A DNA stretch of 64,000 bases, taken from the NCBI RefSeq assembly GCF_003287935.1, contig NZ_CP030287.1, forward strand, positions 5,349,022 to 5,413,021. The letters run 5' to 3'. Every line of letters begins with the position of its first letter. Within the stretch, counting starts at the first letter, position 1. This DNA comes from Streptomyces sp. ICC1 (GTDB lineage Bacteria; Actinomycetota; Actinomycetes; Streptomycetales; Streptomycetaceae). Position numbers and translations under genes: made by a program. This document shows, piece after piece, positions 1 through 8,207 of the stretch. The notes under the pieces were generated by a model, which worked only from the letters and a program-made list of their open reading frames with translations, was not told the origin of the DNA and did no database searches.

Positions 1-1051
1 CCTTCTCCTTCTGGATGGCGTCCCTCGCGCGCTGGCTGCCCGCGTTCGCCTTGCGCTCCTCGAACTTCGCGATCTTGTCCTTGTACGCCGGGCTCGTCTT
101 CACGTCCTTCGCCTGCTGGCGTCCGGCCTTGACCGAGGCCTGCCGAGCGGCGTCCGAACCCTTCTTGATGCCCTTGCCGGCCACGGTTCCCATGCGCATG
201 GTGAGCAGGCCCACGACGTCGAAGACCACGTCGCCCCACCCTCCGTTGCCGGTGGCCGCCATGGCGACGTGCGCCACCGTGCTCGCGAGGGCGAGGGCCG
301 TGCCGATCTGGGTCATGAGCGCCATCGCCGCGAGCCAGCCCGCGCCCGGCACGGCGAACATGGCCACGATCATGATGACCAGCGCGATGACCGCGAGGAT
401 CGTGGCGATCCAGCCCATGACCTCCAGCACGACCTTGATGGCCTTGAGGTTGCGCTCGATGAGGTTGGAGAACCAGCTCCAGAAGCCGTCCTCGACCGCG
501 TCGTCGATGATGTCGCGGATCTTGTCCGCGATCCGCTTGGAGTCCTTGCGGTATCCCTCGACGGCCGTGCCGTTGCGCTTCTTCGCACCCTCCAGCTTGG
601 TGCGCGCGCTCTCCAGCTCCGTCTTCTTCGACGGCTCCAGGTCCTTCTCCGCCGTCTTGGCCGCCGCCGAGTCCGGGTCCTCGCTGCCCACCAGGGCCCG
701 GAAGCTCTCCTGGGCCTCCTTCGCGGACGTCAGCGCCGCCGCGGTCTCGCTCTGCGCGTGCTCCAGGCAGCCCGCCCACTCGCCCAGCTTGGCGGAAACC
801 TTCTCGTACCGGCCCGCCGACTTCTCCAGCTTGCCCTTCAGCTTGCCGGAGCCCTTCTTCAGCTCCTCGACGTACTTGCCCTTGAGCTCGTCCGTCCCCG
901 ATATGGCCTTGAGCCGGGTGATCTGCGCCCGGATCTGCTCACCCGTGGTCGCCATGTTCTTGGCCCCGGTTCTCACCTCCTCGGGATTGCCCGGCGTGGG
1001 ATCGGAGCCGGCCAGCGGCTGCCAGTCCTTGGGTCGGTTGTTGGGTGCCAT
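1..1051 (-). CDS. Large WXG100-type effector-like protein, 3' end outside window
   Basis: Reads leftward from ATG at 1051 and is still open at the window edge, so about 350 residues are visible. The N-terminus (RPKDWQPLAGSDPTPGNPEEV) resembles that of the protein starting at 4410 (RPRDWSTLHDGDPVPGDPYEV), so the two are paralogues in layout. Residues ~20-200 are charged and alanine-rich and look like long helices. Residues ~207-266 are strongly hydrophobic (probably two membrane helices), followed by a basic stretch. This matches the N-terminal half of polymorphic or type VII-like effectors, whose toxin domain would be at the unseen C-terminus. It is the last visible gene of a leftward operon: the 218-residue protein, the WXG100-like protein, then this gene 65 nt further on. 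Toxin activity is inferred, not seen. Confidence 0.75.
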   Translation of the reverse strand, partial: MAPNNRPKDWQPLAGSDPTPGNPEEVRTGAKNMATTGEQIRAQITRLKAISGTDELKGKYVEELKKGSGKLKGKLEKSAGRYEKVSAKLGEWAGCLEHAQSETAAALTSAKEAQESFRALVGSEDPDSAAAKTAEKDLEPSKKTELESARTKLEGAKKRNGTAVEGYRKDSKRIADKIRDIIDDAVEDGFWSWFSNLIERNLKAIKVVLEVMGWIATILAVIALVIMIVAMFAVPGAGWLAAMALMTQIGTALALASTVAHVAMAATGNGGWGDVVFDVVGLLTMRMGTVAGKGIKKGSDAARQASVKAGRQQAKDVKTSPAYKDKIAKFEERKANAGSQRARDAIQKEK

Positions 1052-1116
1052 GCTCTTCGAACCCCCGTGATTCCTGCTACTTCTTCACTGCTACTTCTTC
1101 GCTGCGTTCTTCTTCA

Positions 1117-1419
1117 CTACTTCTTCTTTTCGACCTTGCCCGAGTCGATCAGGTCCTTCTCCAGCCCCTCGAAGCTCTCCCGGGCCTTGATGACGAGCTT
1201 GAGCACGTCCTCGATGTTCGTGAGCATCTGCTTGCGGTTCTTCTTCCAGTTGTCCGAGAACTCGTGCATCGCACTCTCGAGGGTCTTCGCCCCGACGTCC
1301 TCGGCCAGCTCGTCCTGCCGGTCCCCGCACTTCTTGAACTCCGTCTGGATGATCCCCAGGGACTTCTCGGATTCCGTCAGCAGCTGGTAGTCGACCTTCA
1401 GGTCGGACTTGTCACCCAT
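1117..1419 (-). CDS. WXG100-like small helical partner protein
   Basis: 100 residues from ATG 1419. GAGGAG lies five bases upstream (1425-1430); an in-frame GTG at 1425 overlaps that ribosome site and is unlikely to be the start. The protein is all-helical in character and charged, with FSDNWKKNRKQM in the middle where WXG100 proteins carry their turn, and it ends in a lysine cluster (VEKKK). The protein at 4102 has the same centre (FSDTWKKTRKKLMEDI), so the two are paralogues. Its start overlaps the stop of the upstream gene by 8 nt, indicating translational coupling, and the large effector follows. The likely role is co-secreted partner or chaperone of that effector. No ESX/EccC core gene is in the window, so the export route is unknown. 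Confidence 0.75.
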   Translation of the reverse strand: MGDKSDLKVDYQLLTESEKSLGIIQTEFKKCGDRQDELAEDVGAKTLESAMHEFSDNWKKNRKQMLTNIEDVLKLVIKARESFEGLEKDLIDSGKVEKKK

Positions 1420-2068
1420 CACCACTCCTCTGCCATGCGAACGTCGTCATGATCGCGTCGAACAGCTCCACGAGCAGGAGCGCGAACTCACCCTCCGGGT
1501 CCCCGTCCCCAGGTGTGGAGAACGAGACGCTGATCCAGCGGGCCGCGTTCCCGGGCACCGGCATCGTGTAGTCCACGGTCCGGGCGGCCTCGTGCCGACC
1601 CTTCGCCGGGTCGGCGGGACGGACGCGCTCCGTACGGGAACCCACCCCGCCCTCGACGTCCACCTCTTGGGCGTCCGCCTCCCCGTCCCCGCCGGCCGCG
1701 AGGGCGCGGGCGACCTCCAGCGGGTCCACGCCGTCGCCCAGCTCGAGCCGGAACTGCGCCACCACGATGGAGCAGGGGATGGCGATCCCGTCGCGCGGGA
1801 TGGTGGGGAGGTACAGGTCGATACCGGAGTTGTCGGCGGCCTTGCGGGCCAGCTTCAGCAGATGGCCTTCGAGCTGGGCCCGGTGCTTCGCGACCTCGTC
1901 CCGGGGGAGCTCGTCGGGGGCGAAGGCCGCGGTATCGGCCGCGATCGTGCGTACCGCGTCCTCCATTCCCTCCCCGAGCGGAATGTGCGACCACCCCGGA
2001 GGCATCACGAGGGTGTATCCGGCGATCGCCCCCACCGGGGCCGATCCGGCCGGCATTGAAATTGTCAT
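1412..2068 (-). CDS. Uncharacterised 218-residue protein of the effector operon
   Basis: ATG at 2068 is preceded by AGGAAGG at a workable distance; longer in-frame starts would run into the divergent promoter region. The protein has no signal peptide or membrane segment. It begins with a proline/glycine segment (GYTLVMPPGWSHIPLGEGM), has a helical middle, and a C-terminal half with alternating hydrophobic strands (YTMPVPGNAARWISVSFSTP) ending in a helical segment (LLLVELFDAIMTTFAW). I do not recognise the family. The beta-rich fold together with its place as first gene of a WXG100-effector operon makes an EspG-like chaperone or adaptor role possible, but that is inference from context. It is translationally coupled to the small partner gene downstream. 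Confidence 0.72.
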   Translation of the reverse strand: MTISMPAGSAPVGAIAGYTLVMPPGWSHIPLGEGMEDAVRTIAADTAAFAPDELPRDEVAKHRAQLEGHLLKLARKAADNSGIDLYLPTIPRDGIAIPCSIVVAQFRLELGDGVDPLEVARALAAGGDGEADAQEVDVEGGVGSRTERVRPADPAKGRHEAARTVDYTMPVPGNAARWISVSFSTPGDGDPEGEFALLLVELFDAIMTTFAWQRSGDG

Positions 2069-2355
2069 GTGAACAGCCTTCCTGGCACACGGCCACGCGT
2101 GAGGGGCGGGGGTCCGCACTTCCCCGTCCCGACGCAATCCTCCTACGTGGCCCCGGGGTCCACGCCCTCGTCCTTCGCCATCGGACCCTCCGCGCGGCCG
2201 TCGCAGTTGCGACATTCGCCGGAAACTTCCGGCACCGAAGCGGACAGGAGGCACAACTCACTGTTACGTAAAGGGAACCGTCCTGGCGAAACCGATCGCC
2301 ACAAAGGTAGCGTCAGACAGCTTCAGACGCCCTTCGCCCCATCAGGAGTCGCCCA
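2069..2355. promoter_or_regulatory. Divergent intergenic region between the two effector operons
   Basis: 287 bp separate the start codons of two divergently transcribed operons, so both promoters must lie here. GC is lower towards the right part (around 2255-2310: a stretch with ttacgtaaagggaacc and cgccacaaaggtagcg) than in the flanking genes. I could not assign -10/-35 elements with confidence and see no gene in it. Confidence 0.4.
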
Positions 2356-3003
2356 GTGACCCGCCGCACCTTGCCCGTCGCAGTAGCCACCACGGCCGCT
2401 GCCGCCCTGCTCCTGTCCGCGTGCGGCGGTGATGGAACGAAGGCGAGCGACAAAATCGCCGGATCGGAGTCGAGCGCCCCACCATCGGCATCCGCGAGCG
2501 CGAGCCCGTCCCAGGCGGCGGGCCGGCCGACGATCACGCTTCCGGCGGACGTCAAGAACGTCTTCGAGACGTGGGCGACGGGCGAGCCGGTGAAGGACGC
2601 GATCCTCACCGATGTCAGCGCTCAGATGAACGCCACCGACGAGGCCATCACGAGCGACGCCCCCGAAACGCCGGGCGTCGTCTTCTACAACAAGGGCGAT
2701 GCCCTCATCGGTGCCGCGAAGTGGATCACCGAGTTCAAGGCCAAGGGCCTGACGGTCACCGGAACCACGCGTTACTACAGCCCCCGGATCGAGCTGTTCG
2801 ACGACAAGTCCGCGGGTGTCGGCTTCTGCACGGACGAGAGCAAGGCGTTCACCAAGGACCGCAAGACGGGCAAGGTCAACGAGGAGCCCGCGAGCGACAA
2901 GTCGTACGTCTCCTACACCCTCAGGGTCGACAAGAACGCCCAAGGGGTCTGGCAGACCACGAAGCTGACCTCCGAGAGGGGGAGCAAGACGTGCGCGTCA
3001 TGA
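2356..3003 (+). CDS. Secreted lipoprotein of the effector island
   Basis: 215 residues from GTG 2356, with AGGAG six bases upstream. The N-terminus is a lipoprotein signal: Arg-rich start, alanine/leucine core, then lipobox LLSAC with the lipidated Cys at residue 23, followed by a disordered Ser/Ala/Pro linker. The mature domain (about residues 60-215) looks like a small alpha+beta fold with a conserved-looking core (ITEFKAKGLTVTGTTRYYSP, then FCTDESKAF) and a C-terminal Cys. It is of the kind annotated only as hypothetical lipoprotein in Streptomyces; an NTF2-like fold is possible but unproven. It overlaps the next gene, so both are made together, and it shares the island with the WXG100-like modules, suggesting a cell-surface role in that system. 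Confidence 0.8.
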   Translation: MTRRTLPVAVATTAAAALLLSACGGDGTKASDKIAGSESSAPPSASASASPSQAAGRPTITLPADVKNVFETWATGEPVKDAILTDVSAQMNATDEAITSDAPETPGVVFYNKGDALIGAAKWITEFKAKGLTVTGTTRYYSPRIELFDDKSAGVGFCTDESKAFTKDRKTGKVNEEPASDKSYVSYTLRVDKNAQGVWQTTKLTSERGSKTCAS

Positions 3004-4043
3004 GCCGTTCGGGCCGCTGGCTGATCATCGGCGCGACCGCCACCGCGCTTGCCCTCGTACCGGGCACCGCCTTCGCCGGGAAGGACCCCGGTGGCGGCTC
3101 CCGAGGCGAGACCACCACGGGGGGCGACCGGGACGGGCAGATGCTCACCTCGCGCATCAGCTACTCGGGTTCGACCGGCGGATCCGGCGGGAAGAACCCC
3201 AAGACGTTCACCCCGACGGGCAACTGGACCCCGCCCGCGTGCTGGTTCGAGCCCATGTCGGCCAGTGAGTTCGCGGCTGCCGAGAAGGCCTCCTACGACA
3301 CGGTGGTCAACAATCCGGGCCAGCCGTCCTACGCCAAGAACGCCATGGCCGAACTCCGGAAGAAGTACACCGAGACCGACTACAAGGACTACAACCTCGA
3401 CAAGGAGGGCCAGGGGGCCTTCTGGGTCGCCGTCATGAACCAGGACCGGCTCAACGAGCTGGCCGCGTTCGCCTGCAACAGCACGCTGCCCGAGTGGGTC
3501 CCCAACGGCACGCCGCCGCCGATGCGACAGGCCGTGACCCCCCAGGTGCTCGCCGAGCTGGCCTACAACCGGATCATCGTCCCGACGACCCAGGTGACCC
3601 TCGCGCCCGAGGCGAACACCAAGGTGAACCTCCCCACCTGGGCCTGGCTGGACAAGGGCATCTTCAAGCCGGTCTCCGTCACCGCGAGCCTCAACGCCGC
3701 CGGTGTGAACGTCTCCGCCACCACCACGGCGACGCCCGTCTCGCTCCGCATCAAGCCCGGCACAGCGGACGCCCAGCTGCACCCCGCCTCGGGCGAGTGC
3801 ACCTTCAACGCCGACGGCAGCATCGGCACCCCCTTCACCCAGGGCTCGGCCGACAAGACCCCGCCGTGCGGACTCACGTACCTGCGCGCCTCGGGCAACG
3901 GCGGCTACTCGCTGGAAGCCAGCATCACCTGGAACGTCAGCTGGGTCGGAACCAACAGCCCGCGCCCGACCAACATGCCGCCGGGAACCTTCACCACCGT
4001 CCAGAACATCACCGTCCAGGAGATCCAGGCCGTCAACCGCTGA
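2991..4043 (+). CDS. Sec-exported protein of unknown function
   Basis: About 350 residues. Two starts are possible: GTG 2991, with GGGGAG six bases upstream, or ATG 3000, which forms a 4-base overlap with the lipoprotein stop. I prefer 2991 for its ribosome site. The N-terminus is a classical signal peptide (SGRWLIIGATATALALVPG, cleavage after AFA). The mature protein has a Gly/Ser/Thr-rich linker, then a compact globular domain with several Cys, and Trp-rich segments (WVPNGTPPPMRQ, WAWLDKG). There are no membrane helices and no recognisable catalytic motif. It sits in the middle of the rightward effector operon, upstream of the second WXG100-like gene. An extracellular or cell-wall component of the same system is the simplest reading; the family is unknown to me. 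Confidence 0.78.
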   Translation: MRVMSRSGRWLIIGATATALALVPGTAFAGKDPGGGSRGETTTGGDRDGQMLTSRISYSGSTGGSGGKNPKTFTPTGNWTPPACWFEPMSASEFAAAEKASYDTVVNNPGQPSYAKNAMAELRKKYTETDYKDYNLDKEGQGAFWVAVMNQDRLNELAAFACNSTLPEWVPNGTPPPMRQAVTPQVLAELAYNRIIVPTTQVTLAPEANTKVNLPTWAWLDKGIFKPVSVTASLNAAGVNVSATTTATPVSLRIKPGTADAQLHPASGECTFNADGSIGTPFTQGSADKTPPCGLTYLRASGNGGYSLEASITWNVSWVGTNSPRPTNMPPGTFTTVQNITVQEIQAVNR

Positions 4044-4101
4044 CGCCGCCGCCGGGACCACGCGCCACGCGACCACCGTTCCCCGACAAGGGAGTTGATC
4101 C

Positions 4102-4401
4102 ATGAGCGAGAGAACCAGGGCCGACCTGGAGATGATCAGGGAGTGCTCGGACTCCCTCTTCGCCATCCACCGGCAGTTCAAGGACAACAGCAACCCCGCC
4201 GACGCCTACGACGACGCGCTCGGCAGCAAGAAGCTCCGCGAGGTCTTCGACGACTTCTCCGACACCTGGAAGAAGACCAGGAAGAAGCTCATGGAAGACA
4301 TCCAGCACCTGGCCGAGTTCACCAAGACCGCGGCGGACACCTACGACGAGGTCGACAGCAAACTCGCCGAAGCGCTGCGCAGCGCGAAGAAGAAGGGCTG
4401 A
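4102..4401 (+). CDS. Second WXG100-like small partner protein
   Basis: 99 residues with GGGAG upstream of ATG 4102. Helix-rich and charged, with FSDTWKKTRKKLMEDI in the central region and a C-terminal Lys cluster (SAKKKG), closely paralleling the protein encoded at 1117-1419. Length and helical content fit the WXG100/ESAT-6-like superfamily even though a strict W-x-G turn is not visible. The effector-like gene starts 8 nt after the stop, so this is the paired small protein of the second effector. Duplication of the partner-effector module on both sides of the divergent promoter region is visible directly from the two sequence pairs. Confidence 0.77.
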   Translation: MSERTRADLEMIRECSDSLFAIHRQFKDNSNPADAYDDALGSKKLREVFDDFSDTWKKTRKKLMEDIQHLAEFTKTAADTYDEVDSKLAEALRSAKKKG

Positions 4402-4409
4402 CCGACACC

Positions 4410-5822
4410 GTGAGCACCCGCCCCCGCGACTGGTCCACGCTGCACGACGGCGACCCGGTCCCCGGCGACCCGTACGAGGTCGCCGCGCTCGGCAAGAAGC
4501 TGCGCGACATGGCCGACGAGATCGACAAGCAGGCCGCCAACATCAAGGCCCTCTCCTCGGTCGACGGCTGGGACAGCGACGCCGGACGCGGGTTCCACGA
4601 CATCGCGGACAACACCTCGGCGCGCCTCAAGCGCAGCTACGAGCGGTACGACGAGGCCGCCAAGGCCATCGGCACCAAGGTGGTCGAGGGCGAGTCCGAC
4701 GAATACGCGAGCGAGCTGCACCGCGCGCAGAAGATGGCGGACAAGGCGCTGGCCGACTTCCTGGAGGCGGACACCACGCACAAGACCGCCATGAAGGACC
4801 TGGAGAAGTACGACGCGAAGCCCCCCACCCCCGAAGACGGGCCGGAGCGCACCCGGCTCACGAACCAGAAGAACGACGCCTGGTCCGCCAAGCGGGAGTG
4901 CTTCATCAAGGTCTCCAAGGCCAAGGACATACGCGACGACGCCGCGAGCAAGGCCGCCAAGCACATCAAGAACGTGATCCACCACGACGGGGTCCGCGAC
5001 CCCGGCGGGTTCATGAACTGGCTGGCGGACTGGGCGGACCGGTTCTCCAACATGGCCGCGATCTTCTCGATCCTCGCGGTCATCTGCACCTTCGTGCCGC
5101 CCCTGCAGTTCCTCGCACCGATCTTCGCCGCCCTCGCCATCATCTCGAGCGCGGCCGCGCTGGCCGGGCACGCGTACGACATGACGGTCCGCGGCGGCAA
5201 GCTGAACCTCCTCAAGCTCGGCCTCGACGTCCTGGGCGTGGTCCCGGGCCTCGGCGCCCTGAAGGGCTTCTCGGCCGGCGCCAAGGGCCTGAAGTTCCTC
5301 GGGAAGCTCGGCGGACTGCGGTTCAGCGGATCGGCCGCCCTCAAGGGCGCGAACTTCAAGTTCTTCAACGGGCTGGCGGTCAACCTGACCAACAAGGTGC
5401 TGGCCAAGATCCCCGCGATCGGGATCCAGTCCGGGGAGCGGATCACGGCGGTCGTCAAGGGCGGCGGACTCATCGGCGCCATCATCAAGATCGCCCAGCG
5501 CAAGGACGGCCACGCGACCGGCGACCCCGGCGACCCCAGGCCCACGCCGACGGGCCCGACGCCCCGGGCGTCGACGTTTCAAGCTGGCCTTGAGTGCCTG
5601 GTGGAGCTCGAACATCCGGTTTGCCTGTGGAGCGAGGGGAACGCGGGAGAGAATCGCGTGATCGCGGGGTTCTCCAGAGAGGCAATTCGTGAACAGGTCG
5701 TTGATGAAGGGGCAGAACACGGAACTGGTTGCAGGTTCGGTTGTGCTGTCAGTCGCTGCCACGGGTCTTTCCGTGGATGTCTCGGCCCTGCTCCTCGGTC
5801 CTGGTGGCAAGGTTCGCAGTGA
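4410..5822 (+). CDS. Second WXG100-type effector-like protein, C-terminal domain replaced
   Basis: GTG 4410. Residues 1-30 share the RP-DW--L---DP-PG-P-EV pattern with the effector at 1051. Next come a helical WXG100/LXG-like region (to ~200), two membrane-like helices (about 215-255) and a Gly/Ala/Lys-rich segment with LDVLGVVPGLGALKG, a sequence often seen just before toxin tips in actinobacterial polymorphic toxins. A Pro/Thr linker follows (about residues 375-388). After that the frame continues only into low-quality sequence (Cys/Ser/Arg-rich) that overlaps the first 134 nt of the TerD-like gene in another frame. The expected C-terminal toxin domain is therefore missing, and the junction is near 5575. 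I treat the first ~388 residues as genuine and the rest as read-through. Confidence 0.65.
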   Translation: MSTRPRDWSTLHDGDPVPGDPYEVAALGKKLRDMADEIDKQAANIKALSSVDGWDSDAGRGFHDIADNTSARLKRSYERYDEAAKAIGTKVVEGESDEYASELHRAQKMADKALADFLEADTTHKTAMKDLEKYDAKPPTPEDGPERTRLTNQKNDAWSAKRECFIKVSKAKDIRDDAASKAAKHIKNVIHHDGVRDPGGFMNWLADWADRFSNMAAIFSILAVICTFVPPLQFLAPIFAALAIISSAAALAGHAYDMTVRGGKLNLLKLGLDVLGVVPGLGALKGFSAGAKGLKFLGKLGGLRFSGSAALKGANFKFFNGLAVNLTNKVLAKIPAIGIQSGERITAVVKGGGLIGAIIKIAQRKDGHATGDPGDPRPTPTGPTPRASTFQAGLECLVELEHPVCLWSEGNAGENRVIAGFSREAIREQVVDEGAEHGTGCRFGCAVSRCHGSFRGCLGPAPRSWWQGSQ

Positions 5823-6909
5823 CGACGACTTGGTCTTCTACAACCATCCAGCGCAAGACGGGGTGTCCGTAGCCGGTCACAGCGTCAGTGCCTCCCTGGA
5901 TCGGGTACCTGGCGACGTGGAGACCGTCGCCGTGGTTGCGAGCGCCGACCCGTTGCGGTCCGGCGCCGTCTTCGCGGCCGCCCCACGGCTCAGCATTGCG
6001 CAGCAAGGGACGCCGACCATCGAATTCACTGCCCCGGACTTCACTGCTGGGGAGACGGTGGTCGTTCTGGCCGAGCTGTACCGGAAAGGTTCTGGCTGGA
6101 AAGTCCGGGCTGTGGGGCAGGGATATGCCTCGGGGCTGGCCGGCCTGGCAACGGACTACGGCGTCACCATCGACGATGAGCCGGCGGTTCTCACTGCAGT
6201 AGTAGTCCCGGCGCAGACCAGTCGACCCAGCCAGGACGCTGTAGTGGACCTGTCCAAGGTAGGGAGCAAGGCGCCGTCATTGCTGGAACCCGCCCGACAG
6301 GCTGGGCAGGCCCTGGTCCATACGGGCATGGGCGGACGGCGGGCGGCCGTGTACCTGATCTTGGATCACGACTGGCACATGGAGGAAATGTACGAATCAT
6401 TCGCGGTTCAGGCTTTCGCGGAGCGCGTGCTGGCTCTGTCAGCGAACCTGGATGATGACGGCACGGTTCCCGTCATCTTCTCCAGCGGGCAAGAGCCGTT
6501 CCTCGAAGAGATCAGCCTCGACAACTACCGCGGACGCATCGGCCAGCTCCATACGCAGGTGGACTGGGGCTGGGGCAACGTCGCGGAAGCCATGCGCCGT
6601 GCGGTCGGTCACTACCAGGAGAGCGGCGCCGCCGACCCGGCCTTTGTGATCGTTCAGGTCGGGGACGAACCATGGGACAAGGCTGCGTTCCGCTCACTGC
6701 TCCAGAACACGGCGACGCTGGGGGTCTTCTGGCTCTTCGTCGGCTTCGGCCGAGGCAAGCTTGCGTTCTTCAAGAACTTGAATGCTTCAGCGTCTGCCAC
6801 ATTCACCAACGCCGGCTTCTACGACGCGAGCAAGAATCCAGGTTCCGTCCCTGGCGACAAGTTCTACAACGGCCTTCTTGAGTCCTTTGGCGCCTGGATG
6901 GGGACGTAG
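5689..6909 (+). CDS. TerD-domain protein fused to a vWA-like domain
   Basis: 406 residues from GTG 5689 (AGAGAGG upstream). Residues ~5-165 are a TerD (tellurium/stress resistance) domain: LMKGQNTEL, then VDVSALLLGPGGKVRSDDDLVFYNHP, the classic family opening and calcium-binding region. A linker leads into a von Willebrand A-type domain from about residue 215 (AVYLILD... LALSANLDDDGTVPVIF), like TerF/TerY-type proteins. The usual MIDAS signature there is DRSGSM; here it reads DHDWHM, so both serines of D-x-S-x-S are absent and metal binding may be lost or altered. TerD-vWA proteins are cytoplasmic and linked to stress, phage and metal resistance; the specific role here is unknown. Base composition is lower in GC than the upstream effector, consistent with separate acquisition. 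Confidence 0.85.
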   Translation: MNRSLMKGQNTELVAGSVVLSVAATGLSVDVSALLLGPGGKVRSDDDLVFYNHPAQDGVSVAGHSVSASLDRVPGDVETVAVVASADPLRSGAVFAAAPRLSIAQQGTPTIEFTAPDFTAGETVVVLAELYRKGSGWKVRAVGQGYASGLAGLATDYGVTIDDEPAVLTAVVVPAQTSRPSQDAVVDLSKVGSKAPSLLEPARQAGQALVHTGMGGRRAAVYLILDHDWHMEEMYESFAVQAFAERVLALSANLDDDGTVPVIFSSGQEPFLEEISLDNYRGRIGQLHTQVDWGWGNVAEAMRRAVGHYQESGAADPAFVIVQVGDEPWDKAAFRSLLQNTATLGVFWLFVGFGRGKLAFFKNLNASASATFTNAGFYDASKNPGSVPGDKFYNGLLESFGAWMGT

Positions 6910-7041
6910 GAAAATCGGCGCTCAGCCCAAGCAGCGGCTGCCCCGGGCTATCCGCGTGCTGCCTGACTCCATTGGTGGAGCCTTCTGTGCGCCGTGGGGT
7001 GGGCGGACCGGGGTGGCTGCTCGGGTCAAAGAAGCAGCTCC

Positions 7042-8148
7042 CTACTTGCGACCGAAGAGTTGCGGGCGTGGGTGCGAAAGGGGGTTCGCGGCGATCACTC
7101 CGTCTTCGGGGCGGGTACCGCCGAGATGGAAGAGAGGGCCGAGCTCGGGCAGTGGCTGGGCGAGGAGGTGCTGGTCCTCGGGGTGGCTGAAGGCGCAGAA
7201 ATACGTCTGCTCGATCAGGCGCCGGTTGAGTGCCTCGGCGGCCATCATGCTCTCGTCCGGGCTGAGGCGCACGTGCGACGGTAGAGAGATTTCCGGATCG
7301 CCCATGACGATGATGGTGCGGCGTCCAACCGGCATGGCGATCTGGTCCGCCAGGGCCAGGCCGTGATGGCCGGCCTTCTGGACATGGAACAAGGTCGCCC
7401 GACGCGCCTTCCTCGCGCCCTGCCGCCGTCTGGTTCGGACGCGCTGGCGGGCAGGCGCCAGGACGGGCGCAGGGTTGCCGTCCTCGCGAAACGCGGCGAT
7501 GGGCTCGTCGCAGGTCACCAGCGCGCCTGCGGTCAGCGAGACCACGCACAGCGGTCTCTCGGCGAAGTACGGGTAGAGCTTCTGCGCCAACGGGCTGAGC
7601 GTGCTCAAGTGCATGTTGGGGTGTGCGGCGAACTCCAGCTCGCGAAACTCGCGTAGCTGCGCCCGGTACTCCGCTACCTCGCGGCGTCCCCCGTGGACAG
7701 GTTCGTTGAGCTGGACCAGGCGCGTATAGAGGTCGGACATGACCTCCAGCTCACGGCGTCGGCGCGGACCTCGTGCGTACTGGAACGCCATGAACAGGGC
7801 AATGTCCGCGTGATCCTGCGAGTGCACGGGGCTGCCCCAGGTCACACTCGACGTTGCGCGGCGAAGAGCAGACGCAGCCCATCCTTCGACACGCGTCAGT
7901 AGTTGCTCCAGCCGACCGTCGGGCTCACCGTCGATGTTGATGAAGGTGTAGAAGTCCTTGATCGCCAAGTCGGCTATCTTGCGAAGACCCGCTTTCGGTG
8001 ACCGTCGATCTCGAACCCACAGCTGCTCGTTGGGATTCCCGAAACGTCGAAGGTAGAAGGCGGGAACCGTATGGTGCCGAGCGCCTACCTGCAGGCTTTG
8101 ATCGGCGCTGGCTATGTCCCACTCGTCCATGACGAAAGCCTGGCACAT
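7042..8148 (-). CDS. DUF4238 family protein
   Basis: 368 residues, leftward. The N-terminal HHTVPAFYLRRF (residues ~25-36) is the defining motif of DUF4238, followed by the expected strand (LWVRDR) and helical body; a second motif region, TCDEPI, lies near the middle. Start is uncertain: ATG 8148 or ATG 8130 (six residues shorter); neither has a strong ribosome site. The family has no established biochemical function. It is scattered in distribution and often found near mobile DNA, as here, beside an IS nest. The C-terminus (HPRPQLFGRK) has no membrane or export signal, so it is cytoplasmic. It is convergent with the TerD-vWA gene. Confidence 0.8.
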   Translation of the reverse strand: MCQAFVMDEWDIASADQSLQVGARHHTVPAFYLRRFGNPNEQLWVRDRRSPKAGLRKIADLAIKDFYTFINIDGEPDGRLEQLLTRVEGWAASALRRATSSVTWGSPVHSQDHADIALFMAFQYARGPRRRRELEVMSDLYTRLVQLNEPVHGGRREVAEYRAQLREFRELEFAAHPNMHLSTLSPLAQKLYPYFAERPLCVVSLTAGALVTCDEPIAAFREDGNPAPVLAPARQRVRTRRRQGARKARRATLFHVQKAGHHGLALADQIAMPVGRRTIIVMGDPEISLPSHVRLSPDESMMAAEALNRRLIEQTYFCAFSHPEDQHLLAQPLPELGPLFHLGGTRPEDGVIAANPLSHPRPQLFGRK

Positions 8149-8207
8149 CTCACTGACACGCCGTCACGACGACGTCTGGCAGGACCGGGCCGACCGGCTC
8201 GGCACGT

